Source: Torreya grandis
Taxonomy: Eukaryota; Streptophyta; Pinopsida; Cupressales; Taxaceae
DNA: 64,000 nt
Direction of reading: 5' to 3'
Assembly (NCBI GenBank): GCA_037957365.1
Contig: JARHVA010006306.1
Coordinates: forward strand, 819,001 to 883,000
The stretch's first letter is position 1, and each line of letters opens with the position of its first letter. The notes below the pieces were generated by a model. It was not told the origin of the DNA, ran no database searches, and saw only the letters and a program-made list of their open reading frames with translations. Position numbers and translations under genes: made by a program. Positions 46,560-57,057 of this stretch are shown piece by piece.

Positions 46560-47350
46560 TATATCATGTTGGTCGATCTAGTCTTAACGCTTATCTGTAT
46601 ATTCAAGATCCATAGTCAACTAGGACATACTAGTCAACCTAGTTATATCCTCTATTTTAAAGTTTTCTTTACACGTTCAACTAGATTGTGATGGTTAATC
46701 AAGTCTTTTTCTCTTCTTGTAGTTCTAGGATCTGCAATCAACTAATTTGCATTAGTTAATTTAGTTATATTTTGGATCGTAGGTTTCATTTCCAACAAAT
46801 TGTATCACATTGGTTGACTCAATAATTTTTATTGTTTTCTAGTTTTTTCACTTATTATCAACTAAGTTGATTTGGTCAACTCAATTTATTTTTTTAAAAT
46901 ATAATTATTATGTTTCAATAAAATAGATTATGCTGGTCAACTTAGTTTAATTTTAATATTTTAGCTATCTATAGACTAAGTGAACATGGTCAACCTAGTT
47001 TAAACAATTTTTTTAGATTATTTCCTTTGATGGACTCAATTAGGTTTAGATAATATAGTTAGGAATTATATTTTCAACATCTTCAATCAACCAACTAACT
47101 TAACTTGGTCAACCTAATAATATTTTTTAGGTTACCTCTAAACAAGATTTGTATTTCCATTTTTGTCAATTTATTAAATGTCATGTTTATCTTTCAATAA
47201 AATTATTCAACTTTTCAATTTATAGATTGTATTTTATTAGTTTTCACTTCTATAAAATTGTATCACATAATCAACTAAGTCAACCTAGCCAACATAGTTT
47301 TGTATTTGTCTATTCTTCCAAATAAGCAAAGTTGACATGGATGACTATGT
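46560..47350. repeat. Degenerate 60-bp tandem array with GGTCAACCTAGTT core
   Basis: Core words start at 46571, 46632, 46693, 46754, 46812, 46874, 46934, 46988, 47048, 47107 and 47165, with steps of 54-62 bp. Two or three more irregular copies reach 47350. Spacers are AT-rich and poorly conserved while the core is kept. Confidence 0.8.
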
Positions 47351-47880
47351 TTTTTTGCATGTTTTCAAATAGAATAGATCATCCCACTTGATTGTGTTCT
47401 CATCCTAACGACATGGTTGAGTATGAATCTCTCTTCTTGGAAAGCCTACTTCCATTGATTTAGACATCCCTTACCTACATGCCTTAGGTGACTCATAACT
47501 CACCTATCATCAAATCAATGGAGACTACCAATAAAATAGTGAAAATCTCATTGTTTATCATGAAATTACCACCACTCTTGATAAATATTTGAAATAATTC
47601 ACTATATAACCTATATAACATAATATTTTCAAACTTTTATTGATTACTAACACTTTATATATTGCATGAACCCGTTGAGTCTCAATCTCTCTAAGTGAAT
47701 TCATTAAAGGGAACATCAAGAAAGGAGTGGGCAAACCATTAATGATTATAAGATTATTGTTCATTTTACCACTTTCCATCCACACAATAACCTCCTAAAA
47801 CCATTTAACCCCAATCTTATTCTTTTTAGTTCTACCTATTACTATCACTTGTTATGTTTTATCCTTCATTTATTAACTTA
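47351..47880. other. Unassigned stretch between R1 and R2
   Basis: No motif recognised. A minus-strand frame at 47558-47785 has no domain signature. Confidence 0.4.
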
Positions 47881-47903
47881 GCACCCTTTTGACCTATCAA
47901 TTG

Positions 47904-48047
47904 TGCTAGGTAAACTAGGTTGACCTAGCATAGTTGAGGGACTTTTTATCTCTTTTAATTTATTGGCCTCTTTTCCAACCTAGCACAAACCTAGAGAGTT
48001 AGATCCAAAAATGTGCTAGGTTAACTAGGTTAGCCTAACATAGTTGA
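47904..48047. repeat. Paired palindromic words upstream of the R2 TATA box
   Basis: TGCTAGGT at 47904 and ACCTAGCA at 47923 form an 8-bp inverted repeat. A second, slightly altered copy starts at 48014. The two copies lie about 175 and 65 bp before the TATA box, like enhancer repeats in an LTR U3. Confidence 0.6.
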
Positions 48048-48079
48048 TGTGTCCAAATGATTTTAGGGTAAGTTAATAC

Positions 48080-48087
48080 TATATATA
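48080..48087 (+). promoter_or_regulatory. TATA box of R2
   Basis: TATATATA followed by CAAGG, aligned with the R1 and C boxes. Confidence 0.6.
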
Positions 48088-48365
48088 CAAGGTCATTCCT
48101 TACAATTTTACAAGTGAAAATAATTAAACAAAGAAGTGTGAATGAAAATCTACCTATTGACCATTCTAATTTGGGAATAAATATTTAGGGTTCAATACTT
48201 TCTTTGAAGCTCTAATCTCATCTTGTGGATAAGTCTTTTTGATGCTTGAATAGGTTTTGTGGCCTAGAGCTGATTTATCTTAGTTATCCTTACATACCAT
48301 GACAATATCTTGTGAATCACCTTGGCTAAGGGGGAGATTGAGCCTTGATAGGTTTAATTTCAAAG

Positions 48366-48374
48366 GTAAGTATT
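48366..48374 (+). promoter_or_regulatory. Candidate 5-prime splice site in R2 leader
   Basis: CAAAG|GTAAGTATT fits the plant donor consensus. It pairs plausibly with the acceptor at 58754. Excluding nested F, the intron would be about 2.26 kb and contain the 60-bp array. Confidence 0.5.
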
Positions 48375-48929
48375 CCTAACTTTATTCTTCCTTTGTAAGA
48401 GTAGATATATAATGCATTTGTATTCTTATCTTCCATGTATTTAAGATTTTGTATACATTGACATGAGTATGTGTCTTATAATACATGTTTAGTTTAGTTT
48501 TTTAGTTTTTTTATTTCTAACCCCTACTTATTGATACAAAATTTGGTGTATAATAGATTAGATTTACTTTTCTTTTTATTAGATTAGTTAAATATTAAAT
48601 CATAGGGCTCTTTTAGGGTTGTTGTGTGATTGTGTTAGACTGTAGGATTTTGAACCTACCTCACATGGTGTGTTGTGACAAGTGATCCCATAATTAGGTC
48701 TATTATATCCTCACATTGGTTTTTCTCCTACTTAATAATTTTATTCCCCCAATTGGAAGGGTAAGCATTCTTTATCCCATCTGATCTAGGATTCATTTAT
48801 GGACATGATGCATTTCCAATTGCATACATTCTAGTGAACTCAACATGAATTAAACCCTTACAAGATTTATTTGAATTATTTAATTTATATTCATCATTAA
48901 TTTTATCATATCTTTACTATGTTAGATCA

Positions 48930-50060
48930 AGCTTGTCAACCTAGTTATTTATCTCTATGCACAAGTTTGTAGGAATAAGTAACTAGCTCGACCAACTTAA
49001 CCCAATATAGGTTTCAAAAACTTGTAGAATTCTATTCAAATAACTAAATCAACTAGCTTGGCCTAGTATAATTATTTTCAATTTAAAAACTTATATTCAA
49101 TCATAATAGGTCAACCAGCTCAACCTAGTGAATTTTAATCACTTTTTCAATAGGTTCTTGTATAGATTGATTGACAAACTTAACCTAATTTGCATATTTT
49201 TGCTAGTTTTCTCCAAGGTCTCAGATTGGCATTCTTCTCCTTGTCATCTATAAAAAATTTAGGCTAGTTTACATTCCTATTTATCTTTATTTTTATGTAC
49301 TTTCCTTTAATTTTTGTAGTACTGAAAACTATCTCCACATAGTCAACTAGGTCAACCATGTGGACCTAGTTCTATGTTCTATATTTTTTTTTTAATTTCA
49401 TATCCAAATTATAGGTTTAACCCTATCTAACTTATTTTATATGATTTTCCATATAATTTCTCAACTATAAATTATTGTAAAGTTGGAATTAACCATATAT
49501 GTTAATCACATCTTTCTTTTAAGTTATTTTCATGCTTATAATAGTTCACAAAGTCTAATTAGGGGATTTTCAATTAATCACTTAGTTTCACTATTTATAT
49601 TCTTTTTCACACAAGGAAAAACCATATAAACATCAACAATTATTTAAACATTTGACTACTGAGGCCAACCTACTTATATTTCATCACCAATGGGGAAGCT
49701 GACTTGATGCTCTAGTCAAGTATAAAATGTACTTAATGGCATATTTTGGCAAATCACCCATTAAAATTATTACTAAAGTTTTTGAAGTGATGGCGTAGGC
49801 CACAATAAAAATCCTATATCATTTTCACTATAGTCCTTTTCATCCTAAACTACTTAGAACTATCCATAGATTGCTGTCTAGTACCTTAATTACAACTTAT
49901 TTCCTTTCACACTTAAAAAATCATTTTTAATAATCTAGGTTGACCAAGTAACTATCTTTACTTTCAAGTTTTTTGCATGCTATTTGATCAATTATGTATG
50001 AAAAATCTTGCATTATCTAGTGTTAGTGCAGGATTTTTCTTTATGTGATCAATTGGATTG
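48930..50060. repeat. R2 copy of the GGTCAACCTAGTT array
   Basis: Related cores lie at 48934, 48991, 49059, 49119 and 49179 (near-60-bp steps), then less regularly to 50050. This is the same family as 46560-47350. Confidence 0.65.
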
Positions 50061-50111
50061 GCCAATAACAATTTAATTAAGTATTTATTTCCCTTTTAGT
50101 ACTTACTACTT

Positions 50112-51296
50112 TTTAGTCATATATAATGCAAAAATTGGTAACTTGAGCATGGATAATGACACTCAATCCTTATGTCCCTCTTTCTTACTCTCTTGACCCT
50201 CTTAGGATTGTTTTAATTTATTCCCAATCATTTGTGGCTTTCCAGAATTAACCCATATTGAGCTAAGACCCTCTTTTCATGACTAATCCATCCCCGTAGG
50301 TCTCATCTACTCAAGACAATAGCACCAATTTTGGACAATAGAGATGTACCATAGGGTGTTACCTTTTTAGTACTCCTATCCAATCACATTTTGATCCCAA
50401 GTTAAAAAATTTCTACAATTCCTCTTGTTCATTATGTCAACCTAGTCCAGTTTTATCTAACCCATGACTAATAGATCCTTATAAAAGCCCATTGAAAGAT
50501 AATTTGGAAATGGTTGGTAGATATCATTAAAACAAGAAATAATAAAAGAAATACCAATCAATAAATCTTCCCTATTCTATATATACCTCTAACCTATACA
50601 CTTTCAATCTAATTCATGACCTTAGACTAGTCCCTAGTCATCTCAAGCTTAATTAGTTTTAGTATTTCTTGCAATTCATTCACTATTACACCAAACATTA
50701 TTAAATGAAGAACTAAATATGGATTGATCCCTCCTCAAAGTATTGGTATGTAGGCAAAATTCGTACACATGAGGTGTGAAACACATCTAGTGCATCTTAC
50801 ACACACTAACCCCTTTTCCCTATTTGCTAAAGTTTCATTCAATTGCATAGAAGATAAAAGTACATATAATTATATCTATAGGGAGCTATATTTATAGTGA
50901 GGACTAAAAAATTGGTACATAGGCTCACACTGAGCAGGTAAATAAAACCTAAAAATCTTAAATCCTCAAAACAAGAGCACCATAGAAGGACTATAGTGCC
51001 ATAACCTAGGGTGTCAAATTTTGATGCTATTAGCCAATTAGAAAACAAAGTTTAGGATCTTGTTTATGATAGTGTCCTAGTATTGCATACAAATTTATAG
51101 ACCCTATCTCGGTCAAAATAGTCCAAAATAAGCTAAGTTTGATTTTCTCTCTCTCACTACTATTTTTAGAAAAGGTCAAATTGAAATTTAATTTCAAAAA
51201 TTAGTATATTTTATTAGTATAATTATTTAATAATTTCTCTTAATCAGACCCATTTATTAAATAGGAATAAAACTCCATTATTCCCAAAAAATAACA
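50112..51296 (+). repeat. Element F 5-prime LTR (1185 bp)
   Basis: It aligns with 57058-58242 along its full length. It starts TTTAGTC, where the other LTR has TGTAGTC, and ends AATAACA. A TATATATACC box lies at about 50578 with its partner near 57525. CTTGAGCATGGATAATGACA is shared near the start. Confidence 0.75.
50578..50587 (+). promoter_or_regulatory. Possible TATA box of the F LTR
   Basis: TATATATACC, with a weaker TATATACAAC at the equivalent place in the 3-prime LTR (about 57525). About 465 bp from the LTR start. Confidence 0.45.
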
Positions 51297-51340
51297 AATC
51301 ATTTGATGAACCTAACTTTCTTCAAATTGTGCATAAAAAC

Positions 51341-51790
51341 CATAGAAACCCTAGGGTAAATTCCAAACTGATTTTTCTCATAAATTTTTGAATTTTTTAT
51401 TCAATATTTAAAGTATAAATTCATCCAAAATTTTAAAATTTTGTAGTAAATTTTAAAATAATTTTATTTCAAACCCTAGTTGCATCAACTAGCTCTTAGT
51501 AACTTTCTAGTAATTTTTCTATTATTTTCTAAAATTTTAGTTGAATATTAAAATAAAAAAATCACTTCAAAATTAAAAAATTCATAGTAATTTAAATAAA
51601 ATATTTTCCTCAAAACCCTAGTTGAATCTACTAGGTCCTATTAAATCAAACACTTTTGCATAAATTTTTGAATTTTTACTTGCATACTTATCATAGAAAT
51701 TCAATTTCAATTTCAAAAATTCATAGTATTTTGTAAAACTATCACTATTAAATCCTTAGTTGAATATACTAGCTCTTATTTTGCTTCTTG
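51341..51790. repeat. Degenerate 140-bp tandem repeat in the F leader
   Basis: AACCCTAGTTG-ATC-ACTAG words occur at about 51474, 51617 and 51755, with a weaker start at 51341, so the period is about 133-143 bp. Units also share TTCATAGTAATTT and CATAAATTTTTGAATTTTT. Confidence 0.75.
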
Positions 51791-52146
51791 AGGTATCACC
51801 TTACATGTTTGGCAGCTCAATATCCTTTTTGTACAAATACCAATTCATTATTTTTGGGACCTTGAATTTCTTATATTTAATACTTTCCCTTTCTATCACA
51901 TTGCTTATTAAAACTTATTGAAAAACATTCAAACACATTTTAAGTTGTTTTCCAACTTTAACAATGGCCCAATATATCAGTTTTGACCTAACTAATAAAA
52001 GATAACTCTAATAACTCTTAATCAAACATCTAGGTACGTAAGATGGCATGTTTAGAATTCTACAAGAAGAAAAACAAAAAGTGAACAATGGTTAATCTTC
52101 TCAAACCACATAGCAACTAGTTAAAAATGACACTATAGGGGAAACT

Positions 52147-53430
52147 ATGTCTCAACAACCCCCTATAGCTACCTAACCTACCTCTATGCCACTAGTTATA
52201 GCTAGTACATCCCTATCTCCTGATGTGGTAGACATTATGCAAGAGATAAGATCTCTTTAATCCAAAGTAGGACATCCTGAGTAAGGTGCCACTAGACCTA
52301 AGTAGAATTTAGATTCTTTTACTCTTCTACATAGACCATAGGCATGTCACATTACCTCTACACCCTTACCATAAGGTTTTGTTCAAACCAAGCTTACACT
52401 TTATGATGGCAAGGGTCATCCAAACACACATTTGAGGACTTTTCACATAGCATGGTTGGTCTATGTACCAAATAACTAGCTTCTTACCAAGCTATTTCCA
52501 TGAAATCTAAGGGATTATGATTTAAAATGGTTCTATAGTCCACTAAAGTAGTCAGTCAATGCATTCAATCCTTTAGCTTATATGTTCCTAGCACACTTCA
52601 GTATCAAAATTAGTGATAAGGTTTCATATGCTAAAATTGCTCAACAGAAACAATGACCAAATGAGCATCTCGTAGACTATGTTATTTAGTATAAGACCAT
52701 CTTGGCTAAGATGACTAGTACCATGGCAGATCATGAGTTACAAGACCTTTTCAAACAAATTCTTCTACCATCACTTCATGAATCAATCATGTTCAAAATA
52801 TTCTCTTCCTTCACTGAATTGTGTCACACATTAAGGGAAAGAGAGGTCAAACTAATTTCAATGGAAAAACTATAGTACACTAATACATTAGACACAACTA
52901 ATAAGAGTAAAAAAAAGTACCATATAATGTCAATTTCAATGATACTAAATGGAAAAATAAACCTATAGTTCATGGAGCTTTAGAGCCTCCTTAGTAAATA
53001 GTTTTGTCAGCACCCCCTCAACATACTTTTTCACATCTTCTAGTTCCTCTAGCCAGGATTTTATAATATCTTTTGGATTGTAATATCATATCTCTCCCTC
53101 TTATTTAGGAAGTTGATCCAACAAAGCCTCTTCTAAAGGGATATGATCAATAGGCATTTTGTGACTACCATAGGGCATCAGGACATATGATAAATAGATG
53201 CATTAGTTTAAAGCACAAGATATAAGACCTAATAGATTCAAACTCTATTAATATTCACACTTTAGTTGAGCCTACACTAGAAAAGAAAACATAGGATAAA
53301 TCATTGAAAATCTTCATAGATCCATTTTCACAACATTAAAAATAGGATACAAGGGATACATTAGGGGTTCATCATGCATATCATGCATATCCACCACCAG
53401 ATACATATAGGACACCTTCAGTTAAGTTAC
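52147..53430 (+). pseudogene. Element F gag remnant
   Basis: The likely start is the ATG at 52147 (MSQQPPIAT). After a Pro/Ser-rich lead the core reads KLTLYDGKGHPNTHLRTFHI, NLRDYDLKWFYSPLK, FLAHFSIKISDKVSYAKIAQ, HLVDYV, KMTSTMADHELQDLFKQILL and PSLHESIMFKIF. The nucleocapsid-type motif CDYHRASGHMINRC with LKHKI follows at about 53160-53220. These are standard plant gypsy gag blocks. Stops occur every few tens of codons. Confidence 0.8.
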
Positions 53431-53910
53431 ATCCTTTGATAAACATGATTGGTGTATATAATTCTAGAGTTCTAGATAGACCTTATATCTCCTTCTTAGT
53501 GTACGATATCATCGAGGATGATTCATATTATCATGCACTCTTTATCAAAGCTCACATTCATAATCAACCTATTCATAATGTATTTATTGACAATGGTTCT
53601 AGTCTTAACATGTGTATCTTGACACTACTATAGCATTCAAGTTATTTAGAGTAGGATATCACTATAATAGACATAGTCATCAGTGGTTTTAGTAGGCATA
53701 TATAGAGTACATTGGGTGAGATAGTAATTCCACTACAAGCTGGTCCTACACATGTGGCCACACTATTCACTATAGTACACAACATAAGAGTATTTGATAT
53801 GTTACCTGGTTGACTATGGATTTAAAAAATCAAAGAAGTACCATCTACAATTCATAGTTATGTGAAATTAATTAATTCTAATCAAGTCTTTATAGTCAGT
53901 GGCGTTTTAT
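53431..53910 (+). pseudogene. Element F aspartic protease remnant
   Basis: The open frame 53436-53633 reads YISFLVYDIIEDDSYYHALF, IHNQPIHNVFIDNGSSLNMC. The active site DNG replaces the usual Asp-Ser/Thr-Gly, with the Asp codon at 53589-53591. Later LQAGPTHVATLFTIVHNIRV, FDMLPG and the C-terminal IKEVPSTIHSYVKLI complete a retropepsin. The LLGRPW equivalent is damaged. Confidence 0.8.
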
Positions 53911-55353
53911 ATGAGTTTCCACTCCCAGCTTCAAAATCATCTACTAGTTTGTAGTCACCAGTTTTAGTTTCACCACTAGTTTTATCTCCTCCTCTAGTTT
54001 TAGTTCCTATTCTAATTTAGATTTAGACATAGTTGAGGCATCCATCACTAGTAAAAAGGTTTCATACACCTCCATGACTTTGGGATTCATCTACTATAGT
54101 ATTCACACCTAGAGTAGTTTCATTGAGATCTCATGCATATACACATAGAGAACATGTTCAGAGAGATTATCCTACTTCTAGACTGGTCCCTAAGAGCCTT
54201 AAAACTACATCCACTTCTCATAGTTATAGAAGGACCACACAATCAGTTTCTATTTTAGAGATTTTAGGATATTTACAACATATATAGTTGTTATAGCCAC
54301 AATCTCAGCATTTTCATCATGCTTCATGATCACACATGATTTCACTCCTTGATATAGGACACCATGATAGGGAGTCTCACATGAGACTCATTAAATAGTA
54401 TCATTCCACTTTAGCTTTTCTTGTACATAATCTCTTCTTCTTGATTGTACATAGTTTAAATATTCCAAAATACAAAAATAATATAACATTTTAAAATCCA
54501 AATACATTTTAAAATGTCAAAACAATAAAATCATTTTGATTGTATGCATCATCCGTGTTTTACAATGCTACTACTATGCTAGGACTTACATTTTTTATTT
54601 CATGTTATTGTTTGTCAATTTATCTACATTACCATGCTTCACTTGATCTTATTTGAGTGTGTGTAGTGACATTTAGATCTTTGATTACTTCACTCTACCC
54701 ATTAAGGGGGCATCCTACATCTACATTTGAGACACACTTCGATATACATACCCACTGGGGGCATCTTCTACATGACTACACCATCTAGGTTATGTCATTC
54801 CTACACTACACACTCAAAGTTATCATGTTGATGTATATTACTTACTAGATTACATAGATTACTATATCAATATTTCACTAGTATCTAGCACTTGTGTGTC
54901 TCTTAGCATATACATAGTCTTGTAATAAACATGTATTGAATACTTTCACTTTAGCTTTGATTAGTTATATGTGATTATATCTTTCTAGTTATTACATGAT
55001 TTCTCTTTTTGTTTAGTGTAGTTTATTGGATTACATTTATAGTTCCTACTTATTTCATGTATGTGTCTTAGTACATTTTCTAATGTTCTTCTATTCTATT
55101 CATGTGTGTGCCTTAGGACATTTTTCAATGTCATTTGACTGTACTCCTCTATGTGATTATGGCTTCTATGCTAACTTGCTTGTTTCAATTATATGTTGAT
55201 GTGGAATTTGAACATGACTTGTATGTTTGTTTTCTAGTTTGAGTGACATGTCCCCATGTCCCTTATTTATTTGGCCCCTTGGCCACCTTTGTATGCATCT
55301 TTCTTCTTACTTTATGTGCTTGTTGATTGATTGATTTTGATTGATTTTAATGC

Positions 55354-55406
55354 CATGATCCATATCATGCATTTTTCCTATTTTAGATGCCATGATGAAT
55401 ATCATG
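55354..55406. other. Two hairpins CATGAT-N4-ATCATG
   Basis: CATGAT-CCAT-ATCATG at 55354-55369 and CATGAT-GAAT-ATCATG at 55391-55406. Both stems are perfect and the loops differ. Confidence 0.75.
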
Positions 55407-56507
55407 CTCCATCCCTCCAACTAATAATTAACAAACTAACAATTAACACTTTTAGTTCTATTTCAATACATTAGACATGATATTACAAAGTTACATATAT
55501 CTAGGCATACCCCTATTGATCTAACAATCTCTCAAATCAAACCATGATATATATTGAGATATCTTATTGATTATCATTGCTATATCATCTATATTTCTAA
55601 TTTAACACACTTACAAGGCTTCTTCTTTTGAGGCTAGTCATTGTAGGTACATATTCCTACCCTCAAAAGATGGGGAAACAAATAGGGTTTTTTTATAGAG
55701 ATCAAATCTCCTATCGATCAAAAATTCTAATTTCAAAATAACCAAAATAGAAACCAATCATCAAACCACTTAGAATAGACTAGGTAAATAATCAATATTT
55801 TAGATCAGTGATCAGTTTTAGCTTAGGACAATAGTGCGGAGGTTAAACTATATCACCAGATATTAGGGTGACCATTTTTGGTACTCCTATAAAAATACTA
55901 TAAAAACCAAGTTTTCAAAAAATAGGTAGAAAGCTAGGTTTAGTTATAGTTTTGCACAATCAGACTAATTCAAATCAGTAGTTTTTAGTATAGTTTTCTT
56001 AGAGAATTTAGACATAGGGGGAATTATGTGTAGCATGATTGGTTCTCACTTCCAATTTTAGATATAGTAGTTGGTATAACTTCTAGATAAAAATCCATGT
56101 TTGAGACACTAGTTATTGGGGTAGATTGCACAACACTTTTGCTTCTTTTCTTATAGTTTTTTAGCATTATCTAGGAATTATTAGTAGTTGGATGCCTTAT
56201 TCCATCTATAGGTGGTTGGCATCATTTCAAATTAGCTTTCATATAATCCTAACCTCCACATTCCCATGTTCCCAAATTCTCAAGTGGCTTCCATATAAGC
56301 CAAATGTTTAGTTTTGGAGTAGATTTCATACAAACCTAATCTCCATATTTTTTGAGTTGGCCAACATTGGCTTAATTTCTAGTATATATTCATCTATCTA
56401 CACCAAATTATCAGATTTCTAGATCATTCATGGGCTTCAAAATCCATCTCATACAACATACTTCTCCATACTGATATCAATTTATAGCTTCATTTCATGG
56501 GAAAACG

Positions 56508-56740
56508 ATGGAGCCAAAGGGACAGCCTTTGTATTCTTGAGCCACCTATTTAGAGGGGTTGGACACATAGTTCAGACATTGATTATCACATGCATGATCA
56601 TTTAAATTTACTTAGTACAAGATGATGGATCTAAAGGGCCAAACTTTGAATTCTTGAGCCAATTTTTAAGGAATTGAGCACTTATCTCCATTCATGATAT
56701 AACTTTTTGTACAACATCATCTAACACACCCAACATTACT
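56508..56740. repeat. Two-copy 116-bp repeat
   Basis: GATGGAGCCAAAGGG at 56508 and GATGGATCTAAAGGG at 56624, each followed by a TTGTATTCTTGAGCCA-like word and similar sequence. Confidence 0.6.
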
Positions 56741-57041
56741 CAACCTTACTTAGTATCACAATAGGTTTTTTATTAGTTCACACACCTAGTGAGGTGTATT
56801 CATTATTTTTTTTCCCTCTCTCTTACTCAACTTTGTATGTTCATGTCTTATATTACATATAATAAGAATCGATCTATTGTATTTCCATTTTATAGATTCA
56901 TACGTACACAACATGCTCTCTATGCACTATCCAACATTAGTCAACATCACAAAAGCTTCATGGGATTCACCTTTGTAGGTAAATTTAGGTACACTTTCTA
57001 TTTTCCTTTATCTTAGTATTTTATTTTGTTACATCACTAGA

Positions 57042-57057
57042 ATAAAGGGTAGATAAA
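57042..57057 (+). other. Polypurine tract of element F
   Basis: AATAAAGGGTAGATAAA lies directly before TGTAGTC of the 3-prime LTR. It is purine-rich with two T interruptions and supports plus orientation. Confidence 0.5.

Larger units (their letters stand above)
45610..47350 (+). repeat. R1: LTR/leader block related to R2
   Basis: It aligns in order with 48010-49400: a GTTAGCCTAGTTGG word (45624), a TATA box (45737), a splice-donor-like GTAAGTATT (46012), and then the 60-bp GGTCAACCTAGTT array. Offsets between R1 and R2 landmarks stay near 2.33-2.36 kb. It may be the 3-prime LTR of D or an independent LTR with leader. Confidence 0.6.
47900..50111 (+). repeat. R2: LTR/leader block, probably the 5-prime part of element G
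   Basis: Two upstream palindromic words (47904-47930, 48014-48040), a TATA box at 48080, a leader of about 285 bp, a donor-like site at 48366, and then copies of the GTCAACCTAGT core at about 48934, 49119 and 49350 up to 49930. Element F begins at 50112. The same core words resume after F at 58350-58510, just before G gag, so R2 and G look like one element split by F. Confidence 0.55.
53911..57041 (+). other. Element F 3-prime tract without pol motifs
   Basis: The first 450 bases continue as a Ser/Pro/Leu-rich frame with stops (PVLVSPLVLSPPLVLVPILI). After 54400 I see only AT-rich non-coding sequence. It contains GGGGGCATC boxes at about 54704 and 54764, two hairpins (55354-55369, 55391-55406) and a two-copy 116-bp repeat (56508 and 56624). 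It resembles the 3-prime tract of D. Confidence 0.55.

Noticed and set aside
56789..57016. Plus-strand 75-residue frame before the F 3-prime LTR
   Set aside because: No pol or other domain signature; it lies where the 3-prime tract and PPT are expected.
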